Source of the DNA: Tethya wilhelma
Lineage: Eukaryota; Porifera; Demospongiae; Tethyida; Tethyidae
Direction of reading: 5' to 3'
Assembly: GCA_964030475.1 (NCBI GenBank)
Contig: CAXIPT010000008.1
Span: forward strand, 1,367,634 to 1,431,633
Length of the DNA: 64,000 nt
Part shown: in pieces, positions 33,798-45,873 of the stretch
Numbering within the stretch: the first letter of the stretch is position 1
Layout of the letters: each line of letters starts with the position of its first letter
Made by a program: the position numbers and the translations under genes
Notes under the pieces: generated by a model
What the model was told of the DNA's origin: nothing
The model's database searches: none
The model's input: only the letters and a program-made list of their open reading frames with translations

Positions 33798-35159
33798 TCA
33801 TTGAGGGTGTAACCCTATCTGACTCATCTTTTTCTCAATGTCAGCATATTGCTGTGACAGACACTTGATCACTTCTGATTCATCCGATTCTTCATCTTCA
33901 AGCTCCCCGTACTCTGATGAATCTGTTGAGGCAGTAGACTGTACACTGTGTGCACCTGAGTGATTTCATCATAGAGATGGCACATGAGAACTATACTTCA
34001 AAGGTGAATACAACAAGACACACTTCATCTCTTGGGGCATCTTTTGCTTTCTTTGTCGCTTGTGTTTGCTTCAGTTTTTGTCTCAGAGGGATTAGTGGCT
34101 TGGAAACCTCAACATACTGTACAAATATTATTGTCATAAAGCATACAGAAAAGTTGTTATAATTCTAACCTGACAAAGGGCAAGTAGCTTTTGTCTCAGT
34201 TCATTCATTGGTGGTCTTTTCTGTGGATCATTATCCCAAGACCTGTGTAATGAGTTTTATCCCACAAAATATTTTCCATCATTTATATACTTGTTAATAA
34301 GCTCTGTTATGATTTTTGGAACGTTTCGAACTGGAGGAGGTCTGTCACCTGAAGCAAATACACAAAAACATCAAATCAAAACTGTCAATATACACATGAT
34401 GGAGATAGTGTATATGTGTCAATCTAACCGTTGGCCATTCCATAGAGTATAGAGAAATTGTTTTGATGATGCCCTTTTCCTTTTCCAAACCTCAGAGCAG
34501 GGACTTTACGAGTGACCATCTCCCATATCACCATGCCAAAACTAAACACATCACACGTATTGGTGTAGTGTCCATCTACATAAATGTTGAACCAAGAAAC
34601 AGTCAGCTTTTGAACACCTAATACTAAGGGTTCACAATGAATTTGCTAATGCATTCATCTGAAAATCATTGCAATGGAATGAAACATGGGAATCTTTATT
34701 CACTTGGATTGTGGTTTGGAGTACACACTTGTGCACACTGCACATGATGGCTTGTTACCCACAACCCCCACAAAATTTAAGTCCCTCAATATTAAAGTGC
34801 TGTATGGTAAGTATGATATTTATAGCAACCTACCTTTAACCACTTCAGGTGCCATGTATCTAATCGTACCAACTAAATTGGTCAGTGTTGCCGCCACCTT
34901 CTTAGCTGTTCCGAAATCACACACCTTCAATTTTGTACCATTGTTAAATAACAGCATACTAGATGGAATATGAACATACTAAAATTAATAGCATGTTTGG
35001 CTGAATCAATATTAGTATTTTTTTTGCTTACTTTGAAGGCTTTACATCTCTGTGGAGCATGTCTAAGCTGTGGATGTATTCGAGAGCTAATGCTGCCTGG
35101 TATGACCAGTTGATCACATGATCAGCAGTGTAGCGGTACTCCTCCTTCTGGCCATGAAG

Positions 35160-35213
<54 letters not shown>

Positions 35214-37106
35214 GAGAGAGAGAAACAAGTCTAGACTTTGGGATGAAGACAAACAGAATCTATGTACATGTATGTACCTCTTTCCAGAGAAGAAGGAGCA
35301 AACTCCATCACAATGTACAGCTGGCAAGAAAAGTAAAGTTAAAAAAAAGTAACAAACAGAATGAACCATGTTACTCCTACCTTAGCTCCTCCCTCCCAGG
35401 CTCCATGTAAAGTTATGATGTTAGAGTGAGGCTGAAGACGATGTAGACTTGACAGCTACATGATGGTGTAGTGTAGATAATCACAAAATTACCAGAGAAG
35501 CTACATACAACTGGAACAAGGGAAGTGGTCACAACTATTCTCACTGTATAGTCCTACCAGAGATGGGATCAAGATACAGTCAAGGCATAAGGGTTCAAGG
35601 ACACAAAACAGACTGGAATCAAACAAGCAGTGTGTCAGCTGGAGGCGGTCACTATAATTAGTAAATTTACTCTCAATTTGTGACCAGACTCAAGGTTTGG
35701 CCCGTTCCTTCCTTCCCTTTACTTTAGTTGCCGACATGAGCAGTAGTAGTACACTACCTCTTGTAAGAAGCCTCCTTTAGCCTCAGCATTCAAGGCAGCA
35801 AACTTTTTCACAGCTACAATTTTTTCATTCCATTTCGCCTTGTGTACATCGCCAAACTGACCTCGCCCAAGGTCCTGCACAGAAATAGGCATATTTCTGT
35901 CTGTTAGATCTACCAAAATGGAACTGCATTCAGAATTAATCAATACTCACACATATATATTGAAGATCCTTTTCAAGTATCTTCTTGTATTGTATTGGCG
36001 GCCGTTTGGACAAAGGTTTGGAGATCTGTCTCTTTGCTGGAGTTCCAATCTTGACTGAAACACCCCCTTAGGTTTTACATAAGTGGACAAAGGTCAAAGT
36101 AATGGTATTATAAGCATCATGACATTGTGCATAATATACATGCATAATAGTCAGAGACAATACTATATTATATACCTGTGTTCAATAACTTATAAACGTC
36201 CTTTGCTCTTGGTCTGCTTGTTTTATCTTCGCTAAGACATTTGGTAATGGTTGCATACAGTGGATGCTTTTTTGAAATGCCTTGAAAATATTTCACTCGT
36301 TCTTCTTTAGACTTCATTTTATGTTTCCTCCTCACTATTTGTATCATGATGGCTCCAAACATGAACATGTCAACACTTGAATCATACTCCCCAGAAGATG
36401 CCTCCGATGGCATATAGCCCATACGATGCCCCATTGCTGTTAGTGAGTGACTAAGATTTGTAGAGTCAATGATTCTTGACATTCCAAAATCGCCTACTTT
36501 TGCGACCGGTATAGGATTTGAGAGTTGAAGGAGAATATTGTCACTGCAGAGATCTCTGTGTACTATGTTCCTCTGAGGCTCGTGAAGATAAGCTAGAGCT
36601 GAAGCGATGTCACAAGAGAGACTGAGTTGGGTTTTCAGTGGAAGATCAGCAGTCTCAGGCCCAGCAGTCCCAGGCTGCTTGGGATCTGGATTCAGATGAT
36701 GTGTCAGGCTGCAATCAAGCAACTCCAGTACCAATATTGGAAGGTTAGTCTCTGGGTGTATACGATTGGCAATATGCTGGACGACATTTTCATGCTTTAT
36801 TTTCTCTAGGAACTCGCACTCTCTCTTGAAACGTTCTAATGACTCATTCTGAACAGTTTGCGATGTTGGCAGAGAAGTTTGAATTTGTCTTCCTAGTGGG
36901 TTGAGAACCTTTACAGCACACAACATTCCATTCAAATCTCCCATGAATACCGAACCAAAAGCACCGCTACCAAGACACTGATTCTTGTAAACAAGAATAT
37001 CACACATCTCTTGCGTCGGTCCTAACCTAATAAGAGTGATTTCAAGTCCCATCGATAATGGTAAACCAGACATGGATAAACACAACAAGTGCCAAATAAT
37101 AGACAT
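33798..37106 (-). CDS. Tandem-kinase protein: N-terminal TKL kinase plus MAP3K7-like kinase
   Basis: Twelve exons in phase: 36176-37106, 35951-36054, 35758-35874, 35381-35455, 35278-35320, 35032-35161, 34834-34958, 34429-34575, 34291-34348, 34170-34242, 34020-34116, 33798-33955; 2058 bp, 685 aa. Exon 1 holds a whole kinase: GSGAFGSV (P-loop), CAVKV (Lys), HRDLCSDN, VGDFGMSR and YMPSEA in place of APE. A 34-residue basic linker leads to a second kinase resembling TAK1: LGRGQFGDV, VAVKKF, HRDVKPSN (the Asn codon is split by an intron), VCDFGTAKK, YMAPEV, CDVFSFGMVIWEMVTRK. The tail is acidic (YGELEDEESDESE) and lacks the MAP3K7 C-terminus. The start could be 37106 or the Met at 37073. The exon 34020 donor is weak. 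Both domains keep catalytic residues, so both may be active. It could instead be two genes if exon 1 ends its own transcript, but no stop is seen before the GTATA donor. Confidence 0.75.
35163..35222. repeat. GA microsatellite
   Basis: GA dinucleotide run; on the minus strand it is the pyrimidine tract of the acceptor of the exon carrying the HRD motif of the second kinase. Confidence 0.9.
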
Positions 37107-37208
37107 TGGGGCAGTCTATCAAGCTGGGTCTCCTCAATGTTGCACACACTTCGAAAGAATGATCGAGGGTTTAGCAAAGGTCATCCATTAATGACGGTGT
37201 ATAGCAGC

Positions 37209-37256
37209 ATAGATAATATACTCCTAATATAGCCAGAGTATATTATCTATCTAGCC
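37209..37256. repeat. Palindrome with CATAGATAATATACTCC arms
   Basis: CATAGATAATATACTCC and AGAGTATATTATCTAT face each other over a spacer of about 10 bp. The arm is the same 17-mer that ends the 2.4 kb element at 53765-56211, so this may be a deleted or minimal copy. Confidence 0.6.
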
Positions 37257-37286
37257 ATAGCTATTCTGTATCTTACATATAATTAC

Positions 37287-37819
37287 GCCACTATTTGTTG
37301 AAAATTAGTTTCTCATCAGGTACATTCCCCAAACTCTATGTGGGCGGGCGGACATTACCATTATGTCATTATGTTAATTACTACAGATTAGTCTTCAGCA
37401 GGCACTCAGCTGTGTATTAAGAGCCACACAGTACAAATATTCACAGTATATATAACTTCACACAAAAAAAACATCAGAATAGACCGTGAAAAATTAAGTA
37501 CATTACTAGTGCTTGACACAACAATAAACAGATAGACAAATACAGTTACACTCTCTTCTTTACTGCACTTTATTCTTGGCAAGATTTACATTGGGTATAG
37601 CACATCTGGAGGGTTAACAGAGTGAATTCACCAATGGACTAGTGTTTTTGACCGTCATGATACTTTTGTAGTACACCGTGAAGTTCAAGATCTCTAAGTC
37701 ACAAAACATGACTGGATCATGATGTGCGCATGCGCGGTAGAAAATAATGGTGAGTTCCATGTGGGGGTTAAATCTCATGCGGGCGGGGGATGAGAAACTA
37801 ATTTTCAATGACTAGTGGC
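37287..37819. mobile_element. MITE, GCCACTA...TTGAAAATTAG ends
   Basis: Termini of about 32 bp: GCCACTA, then TTGAAAATTAGTTTCTCATC exactly inverted at the right (GATGAGAAACTAATTTTCAA, 37789-37808). TTAC occurs at both flanks. The interior is about 470 bp and noncoding. Confidence 0.7.
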
Positions 37820-39297
37820 CTTACAGAATCTGACTAGCTGAACTTACCATCAAAATGGCCTGGCACATAATAACTGAATATTATGAAACTAGACTAGTAT
37901 TTTATTGCACAAGGAATTACCAGAAAGACAAATGGAGTGTTAGTCTCGCAGGCCAGACGTCCGAGAGGGGGGAAAAGGACTAGGGCTACAGCACACACAA
38001 ACAGTGTGCACCATCAAAAGTGTATATACCACACTTCTAATTCTTTGATGGAAGGGGCCAGCCTGGGTACGAGCTAGGCTAGCTTGTACAGTATATAATA
38101 CACAAACACTCTGGCTTGTACGAGGGGGTGGGGGACTGGGTAATTAGGGTGTTGGCTCAACTTGAAGCTCGCGGGTGGTTTCTGAAGCACTACTTGCTTT
38201 TCTCTAGCTAAATCATTTTATATCTACGGCTATATATCCTCACCAAATCCAGATTTACCCCATAAGTTTAATTTCCAGGCCAGGCATATATTATATCAAG
38301 GAAGAACAACACTGTCACTTACTCTTGATATTCTGATGAATTCGCCATATCAGGTTTTCCGCCTTATGGCTTCGCTCATGGACCAGAGTCGGGCCGGGGG
38401 TCCAAATAACAAAGGAAAATCATTATCCAGTACTATAGTAGTGTGCATGGGAGACATGATGTCATTGATGAGGGGACATCCCACACCACTAGGCTATGAC
38501 ATACCTTTGCACTTATCATGCAAATCCTAACAAAGCCTTTCTCTTGATCACATGCATCACCCTCACACACCTGATTGAATTGGGTTGTCTTGGATAGCCT
38601 TCAAGTCGGGTAATTTAGTGCAATGGTCATGCAACTTTCTAGTGAGTACTGTAGGGTACGTGTTACATTAACTTTGTAATGATAAATTCCTTTATAAGGC
38701 TATTATAGAATAACTACACATGTCTACATAACAAAATGATAATAATTTAACACACACTACCAGTGGGCTTTTTATACACTACTGAGACCATCTGTTGCTA
38801 TGGTAACATGTGTTGTTCATGTGTGAGAGACATGTGGTTGTTTGCGAAAAGATTGCGTGAGAGAGAGAGAGAGAACATCATGTTTCTCTACACATGACAA
38901 GATCTAGTCACACCCAAATCTATAAAGAAGTTTAAAAACTATTAGTGCAGTCATTAATACTAATAGGAACTAGGATAATGTGCAGACCACATAGATACCA
39001 CCCATACACATGGACAAGTGTAATAGTTGTCAGAATACATAGAACTCAAGTGAACCACCCACTAGGCCCTCACACAATACCTCTAACTAACATGTTTCTT
39101 TTCATCAACAAAAATGGGGAATAGTTAATAATTATGTTTCAACAATTATTAATAAAACCATTCAAGACTGCCTGCATGCCTTCAGGAGATAACACATGAA
39201 CACTAACATGGGTATAAAACAAAGAAACTAGTACAACCAACTCACTTTGCCAGTCCCATTGGTTGTAGGTTGTGTAGCAGCTGCTGTGCCTCTCAAG
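37820..39297. other. Intergenic region without recognisable genes
   Basis: No ORF, domain or clear repeat that I can support. A few purine-rich and GA-rich patches (near 38862). It must hold the promoter of the glycosyltransferase at its right end. Confidence 0.5.
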
Positions 39298-40640
39298 ATG
39301 AGAATCTGTGACATCTACTTCAGAAGACAGCTTGTCTTGGTCGTGTTGATGACCATCCTCTGCGTGTTTGGCATCTCAAAGATCTCCAACCATTTCAACT
39401 TTCTCGACACAACCCTTGTAAAGGAGTACAAATGGGAGCAACACACCAGGAATGAAAGAAGCTACATCTCCGACACTTTCACTCTCATCGACCAACAGAA
39501 ACAGCAAGAAGAGAAGAGATCGATGAGTGAGTATCCTAGCCATGACAAAGACCCTAGCCGTTGCTGGTCGGCAAACACATCACCGATTGGAGTGAGTCAC
39601 GAATACCTGGCACATCAACCTTTCAGTCTGCCAGATGACTACATCAGACCGTTGAAGGAGATACTCAAAGAAGAGTGGGTGTGTGATTTGGAGGACTTCC
39701 TCACCACAGTCGATCCAAAGAGACGTCTGGTGAGCATCATTGCTGGCAACTCCAACTTTACCGATCCTCTCCTCAACTGGGTTATTGGTGCCACATTCAA
39801 ACCGACAGAGCCGTTGACCGATTGGATCGTGGTATCGCTCGACAAACCACTATACAAGGTCCTCAAACAGCGAAGTATTCCCTCGATACTGGTGACCCCG
39901 GACTCAGTGATGTACACATCTCAGTTCCCCAAGGAGTACCACAAGCACAACGGGATCTACCAGGCTAGGATGATCGTGATGAGACTCATCAATCACCTGG
40001 GATACGACTGTGCCAATTACGACACTGATGCTCTCATACTCAAGAATCCCCTCACAGTCTACGATTCTCCTCTCTTCAATGATGTCGACATCTTTGCAGG
40101 GTTTGCCATCTCCTTTCCTCCCGAGCTGCACAAGCTCTGGGGAGCAACACTCTGCAACGGTGCCATGATGATCAAGAGCAACCTGCACACAGGTATATAG
40201 GTACAATCGTATAAGCTTAAACAGGGGGTAGACATTTTAGCCAATGTTGTGCACATGTGCATGTGTTCTGAACTTGAAACAGCAATTCAATGGTACACTA
40301 AATTATGCCTCAGTAATGTGTTACTTTTCCTTTTCTTTCCTTTTGCTTACAGAGTTGTTTTGGGAGAACGTAGCAATGACTCCCAATCATGGCTGTGAAC
40401 GAGGCATGGACCAGTGCAAGTTCAACTATGCCTTCAAGAGAATGAATCTGAGTTGGACGTCCACTGCAGAGTCTGTGACCTCCTTCAATGCAGACTCAGT
40501 GTGGAGAGCTCACGGAGATGTGGAAGTGATGATTCTACCTCTACGAACCATTTGTAGACAACGGTTCTGTATTGAGAAAGACATGGGTGAGAATGCACAT
40601 AGCTATCATGTAGGGTTGGGGGCTAGATGCATGTAAATAG

Positions 40641-40695
<55 letters not shown>

Positions 40696-40880
40696 CAGAT
40701 AAATTCTACATTTGGCACAAAGGAAGTCGTGCTAAGACTGCTGAGGCAAAGAGAGAGAGTGTGGAGTTTGGGAACCTGTGGTGGCTGAGAAATGACTGGC
40801 AACAGATTTCAGAGAGTAGTCACTTGCAGGGAAAAGATTGGATCATGTTAATAGCAAACTCAACCACCATCAAATTTTAG
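39298..40880 (+). CDS. Type II membrane nucleotide-sugar glycosyltransferase
   Basis: Three exons: 39298-40192, 40353-40586, 40699-40880; 1311 bp, 436 aa. The ATG at 39298 gives a short cytosolic end (MRICDIYFRR), a membrane anchor (about 10-27) and a luminal stem, the plan of Golgi enzymes. The luminal domain has SIIAGNSNFTDPLLNWV, a DTD triad in YDTDALILKNP (probable metal/sugar-nucleotide site), DVDIFAGF, CNGAMMIKS and WHKGS near the end. The pattern fits the nucleotide-diphospho-sugar transferase family (Pfam PF03407 type). Donor and acceptor sugars cannot be told from sequence. A CA microsatellite (40642-40693) fills the last intron. Confidence 0.8.
40642..40693. repeat. CA microsatellite
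   Basis: CA run that forms most of the 112-bp last intron of the glycosyltransferase and ends next to the acceptor. Confidence 0.9.
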
Positions 40881-41079
40881 TTTCAACCATTGCATAATTA
40901 TAATATTGTATGTATGTACCCAAAGAACACTTGGAATAATTTTGATTGTTGTTTTTAGCATATGCTGTAATGTTCATTATAAAAAAATCTTAAAAATAAG
41001 CATATCCTTAACTCAACACTCATTTTAAAAAATCACACACACAGTTCACACAAAATATATCACAGTATAATTGTTATAG

Positions 41080-43013
41080 TTAACTAAAAAGAGATGTCTG
41101 CTTGCCACGATATCTTGAAGGTAGGTTTCGACCTCTAGGTCCCTTCACTCTCTTCATACCCTTGGACAACAGCTGCAGTGCAGCATCATGGGTGGGCTGG
41201 GTGGGTGGGGGAAGAAGAAACAAGGCACAGAATGGACACAGCTTCCACAGAAAGAAAAAAAAAAAGAAAAACAACTGTACCTCTTCAAAGGAAGATGGCC
41301 TCTCCATGATAATTGCTTCAGTGTTGCTGGGTAGTCTTCGAGTCATGTGAGGTTTGGGGGCCACTGGAGGGGGTGTTTTCCTAGTGCCGTGAAGATGAGG
41401 GGCACTGATGAAGAGGGAAAAAAGAAAACACAAAAAGTGGCTTCTTTGAATGGGTTCGCAAAGTTATAAAAGTGAAGTTAAAGACATCGGTCCACACGCT
41501 ACATACCTCTCCTGAGTGGTGACATCATCGTGTGTGGTCCTCCACTCCCACTCCGATATGAGGGAGGTGTGATGTGAAGGCCTCACCAGGCTCCCACTGT
41601 CACCACCCTCCCCACCCCCACCATCACCCTCATCATCACTGGATGACGAGGACCAATCGCTGGAGTCGTCAGAGTCATTTCCATCGCTACGCTCTCTCTT
41701 GACAACAGCTGGAGAGGCAACAGGGATCGGGGTGGGGTCAGCTGCTACTGTGGGCAGGTCAAAGGATGGCAGCTGAAGCTCCTCAGTCCTTCCAGCAACC
41801 TGTCAATAATATAGTATGGTATGATAGCTCTGGCAAGAGGCTGAAGGTGTTTGAAGTTCATAATGGCACTACAATATAATACTTGAAAATAATACTTATG
41901 TTGTGATTTTACGCAGACATTAGGGGTAACAGGGCTCACAAACAAGAATTTTGTTTAAAAAAACAATTCCCTGCAAGGTAATAACCTATGTAAGACCATA
42001 AGAGTTGCATTGTGCTTTCCCAGAATCAAGATGAGGGTACACACATGTAACACTACACACAAATCAGATGCAGTAGACAAGCACATACATTATCGTTTGT
42101 GTCTCCAAGTTTCATTTCACCCAACGTGCTCCCATTGACTCCAACAACAGTGTCAGGTGACTCTTTCAACTCTAGATCTCTCCTATCAGTCAACAGTTCA
42201 GCTGCCCCAGTGGTGCTTCTGGTACTAGTGTAAGAGAATGGAGTAGAGCCATTAGCCAGTGTTGGCTCATTCAGGTAGGATGAAGTTGAAGCCATGGAGG
42301 ACTTGAGATTGTACTGCTCAGAGAGACCAGGAAGCTGGTGATGAAACAAGACACAAAACACTTTGAAATAGGCACTTCCAGTTCCAGAAAGACATTAACT
42401 ACTCAACTTGATGGTACAAACAGTAGCCCAACTCAAGATGGTAAGAACAGAACTTGTTCAAATAACAAGAAAGAGATGAGTGAGAGTATACAAGCAGTGT
42501 TTCCTCTAACCAAAGAGGTTATGGCTCGTAACCCTCTCCCCCAAGACTAGGCTATGCTTCATAATTTCCCTCCAACTGGACCGCTAGTTTCCTAAGTTGG
42601 TCATAACTTCACAGTACACAGCACAAATCAAGTACAGCTGCTTACAACAACACATGTACATTTTGAAATGACAATGTCATGCTATTGTACTAGGGATATG
42701 GTCACTTGATTTGAGGATCAATACTCCTGTAGTTATAGTGTGCATGTATGAGACATTGAATCACTGGAATGTGTACCTGAGTGGTTTGTGAGCCTAGGGA
42801 GTAAGGGCTAGAGGTATAGGGAGAGTAGGTGGAACCAAGAGTGGGAGTGGAAAGGAGCCCTCCTCCCAATCCAGATGACAAACCCGTCAAACCAGTTAGT
42901 CCTGAATAACCAGTAAAGCCTGTAAGAGTTGATGAGTAGGGAGAGTCCCTCCTTTCGCCACCACCAGGACCAGCACCACCTTGGAGTGCTAGCTGAGCTC
43001 TTAGATCTCTCAC
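41080..43013 (-). CDS. 3' part of an unrecognised adaptor-like protein
   Basis: Five terminal exons in phase: 42777-43013, 42089-42334, 41507-41799, 41281-41404, 41080-41196 (about 300 residues); the 5' part would lie beyond 43014, near the assembly gap. It starts in a helical segment (VRDLRAQLALQGG), followed by a Gly/Leu/Thr/Ser-rich repeat (TGFTGYSGLTGLTGLSSG), a Ser/Thr-rich linker, an acidic Ser/Asp stretch (SSSSSDDEGDGGGG), a class II-like SH3 ligand (TPPPVAPKPHMTRR) and a basic C-terminus (KRVKGPRGRNLPSRYRGK). All visible parts look disordered. I do not recognise the family; a cytoskeletal or signalling scaffold is a guess. Confidence 0.6.
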
Positions 43014-43042
43014 CTACAAGAGACGAAAAGATATAAACTTTA

Positions 43043-43236
43043 TGGATAGCTAGAAATTTTCGAGGAATAAAATTATTGTGGAAAGGCGATCGCCAAACTT
43101 TTCGTGATTTAATTTTCGAGGATTGATCAGCCCCACCCATATATTGCCGAAAATTTCGCGGGTAAAATTTTCGTGGATAGTCGATGACCCGCGAAAACAG
43201 CAAAATTATACTCCTTGAAAATTTCTAGCTATACGA
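43043..43236. mobile_element. CGTATAGC-type MITE, variant
   Basis: Inverted ends GATAGCTAGAAATTTTC and GAAAATTTCTAGCTATACG with TA at each side. The terminal CGTATAGC resembles the family at 57901-58117, but the interior differs (repeated AAATTTTCG stretches). Confidence 0.65.
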
Positions 43237-43258
43237 TAGCTACTAGCACCAACAGTCA

Positions 43259-43282
43259 TACACACACACACACACACACACG

Positions 43283-43348
<66 letters not shown>

Positions 43349-43785
43349 NNNNNNNNNNNNNNNNNNNNNNNNNNNNNNNNNNNNNNNNNNNNNNNNNNNN
43401 NNNNNNNNNNNNNNNNNNNNNNNNNNNNNNNNNNNNNNNNNNNNNNNNNNNNNNNNNNNNNNNNNNNNNNNNNNNNNNNNNNNNNNNNNNNNNNNNNNNN
43501 NNNNNNNNNNNNNNNNNNNNNNNNNNNNNNNNNNNNNNNNNNNNNNNNNNNNNNNNNNNNNNNNNNNNNNNNNNNNNNNNNNNNNNNNNNNNNNNNNNNN
43601 NNNNNNNNNNNNNNNNNNNNNNNNNNNNNNNNNNNNNNNNNNNNNNNNNNNNNNNNNNNNNNNNNNNNNNNNNNNNNNNNNNNNNNNNNNNNNNNNNNNN
43701 NNNNNNNNNNNNNNNNNNNNNNNNNNNNNNNNNNNNNNNNNNNNNNNNNNNNNNNNNNNNNNNNNNNNNNNNNNNNNNNNNNNNN

Positions 43786-43848
<63 letters not shown>
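43259..43848. repeat. CA microsatellite with assembly gap
   Basis: CA runs at 43259-43348 and 43786-43848 flank 437 N (43349-43785). The gap size is an assembly estimate; collinearity across it is not shown by sequence. Confidence 0.95.
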
Positions 43849-43849
<1 letters not shown>

Positions 43850-43851
43850 CA

Positions 43852-44020
43852 GCCAGCTGCCTTGTCTCCTAGTAGGACGGGTCTAACTAACGGTGGTCTA
43901 ATTGCCATCATCGTAGCTGCAATCGTCCTAGCTTTGTGCTGCTGTTTATGGATTGTCCTACTTATCATCTGCTTATGTTGGTGTGGAGAAAGGGAGAGAA
44001 AATACTTTCCAGCAGATAGA
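43852..44020 (+). CDS. Isolated transmembrane exon of unknown receptor
   Basis: After an acceptor ACAACAG, an open stretch encodes PAALSPSRTGLTNGG, a strongly hydrophobic helix rich in Cys (IVLALCCCLWIVLLIICLC) and a charged stop-transfer CGERERKYF, then a GTGAATG donor. It looks like a receptor membrane exon on the plus strand. The exons before it are in the gap, and a possible next exon (after the AG at about 44126) runs into an N at 44147. Partial at both ends. Confidence 0.5.
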
Positions 44021-44147
44021 GGTGAATGACTCCATCTGTCTATATGCACATTAATATCATGTAATAACTATAATTATATGCATGACTGTGCAATTGCTAT
44101 TATATTTGTATTATGTGATCTATGCAGAACAAAAGCATTCAAAGGAN

Positions 44148-44148
<1 letters not shown>

Positions 44149-44220
<72 letters not shown>
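44149..44220. repeat. CA microsatellite
   Basis: Uninterrupted CA run directly after the single N at 44147, so another probable collapse or join point. Confidence 0.95.
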
Positions 44221-44222
<2 letters not shown>

Positions 44223-44263
44223 AACAAACAAACAACAAATCAATCACTGAGTATCTCACTCCA

Positions 44264-45872
44264 TCAACAAACCAACCGTTCATCCTCCAGTTCATGATAC
44301 TCCCTACGAGCTCTCACAACCTGATCTGCTACCTACACACATTCAAGAGAGACATTCACCCGATCACTACCCGATGGCAATGGTGTTCCAACCACACTCA
44401 CTGTTTTATATTTGAAGTAGAGCTCTATCGATTCTTGACTCCTTTCATTTGGCAGGAAAGGCTGAAACAAAGTAAGAAAATAAGCTTAAGCGCTTGCGAC
44501 ACACAGTCCTCTTATCACCAACACACACCACTATATAGTACCTGAAGCTCTGGATCCAGACCTGGTATAGCATAGTGTGACCTCCCTTCTACTGCCTTCA
44601 AGAAGTCTGAAAATCCCAAACGGGACAAGTAATGTAACAACACTTATAGAATGTACAAATACACCTACACATACTTGGTGCACCAGTCTTTGACTTGCTC
44701 ATGTATTCCTGAATCCCGGCATACTGCTGTGACAGCCCCTTGAAAACCTCTGTTTCTCCTAGCTCCTCTTCTCTGATCTCCCCGTACTCAGACTCCTGGT
44801 GACCATATTTCCACCTGCTAGGATCCAAACCTTTCATTGGCACTGAACTGCTCGTCTTTACCTTGGTGTGAGTGTGATGACGATGAGGAGGAGAGACACC
44901 CGGAGCTGCTGGGGAGGACACCTGCTTGTTGATGGTGGAAGGAGGGGGAGGGATGGGCTCTGGCAGATCAGCTGGTCTTTGGGGAGCCGTGTGTGATCGC
45001 AGCCGCTGCTCAGTGTCGACATCGGATGCTGTGTCCTCAGGTGTCGGTTCGTCTGAAGGAGGAGGTGTGTCATCCTGTGTGACCTTGGCAGGCTCGTTGG
45101 CAACGGGAGACTTTGTATCATCATCATTCTTCGGTTCCTTGGGCAGGTCTGGGGATTGAGGCTGTTTCGGCTTCTGCCTTCGCTGGATGAGTGGTTTGGA
45201 AACTTCAATGAACTGTAAACAAAGCAAACCATGACATTTTACAGGCTCACTGATTGTGCCCTACAGTCCACTGATGGTTATACAGTAGAGGTAAAGAAAT
45301 CTGAATACTATCACTGACTGAAGAAGCAAGAGCTGTTGCCAAGTAAGTGAAAAGCCTTCAAAAGAAACATCCTAAAAGCTGTTAGGATCGGTTCTCACAA
45401 GAACACAATCAATGGCAACCCAATGTAGCTGATCAACACACCTTCAATCACCAATGAAGACAAGCATATTTACTATTCTCCTAATAATTGTGCAACCTAA
45501 CCTACTGTACCATTGCTATCTTACCTTACAGAGAGATGCCAGTTTAAGCTTCAGTTCCTTCATTGGTGGTCTATTCTCGGGATCCTCATCCCAACATCTG
45601 TACATGTGACAACATAAACTCTTACAGTAAGTGTTTCTTTGGCCAATCATTCACTAGCTCACTTGTTAATGATTTCCGATATGACCTTTGGAATGTTTCT
45701 CACAGTGGGAGGTCTGGCACCTGAGGAATTCACCGAAAATGAAACATAATGGACACAATGTGCTGTTTTTGTTGTTCTAACCATTGGCCATGGCATAGAG
45801 GATAGCCATGTTGTTCTGCTGGGGTCCCTTGCCAACTGTGAGGGAAGGAATCTTACGAGCAACCATCTCCCC
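44264..45872 (-). CDS. MAP3K7: MAP3K7 (TAK1), 3' part
   Basis: Seven exons: up to 45872 (cut by N at 45873) from 45782, then 45663-45720, 45525-45597, 44675-45212, 44542-44606, 44402-44461, 44264-44332, stop TGA. It encodes the end of a kinase C-lobe (EMVARKIPSL, RPPTVRNIPKVI, CWDEDPENRPPMKELKLKL), a 179-residue Pro/Ser/Thr linker, and then GLDPELQPFLPNERSQESIE followed by a short helix VADQVVRARREYHELEDERL. The last part matches the MAP3K7 TAB-binding region (human LDHQLQPLAPCPNSKESM, from memory). TAK1 is the MAP3K of innate immune and TGF-beta/BMP signalling. The kinase N-lobe is missing: no such exon occurs in 45874-48300. Its C-lobe exons have the same lengths (58, 73 bp) and phases as those of the tandem-kinase gene at 33798. 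Confidence 0.8.
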
Positions 45873-45873
45873 N

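Noticed and set aside
43206..44297. Long ORFs of alternating Cys-Val or Thr-His
   Set aside because: They are translations of CA/GT microsatellites and of N gaps, not genes.
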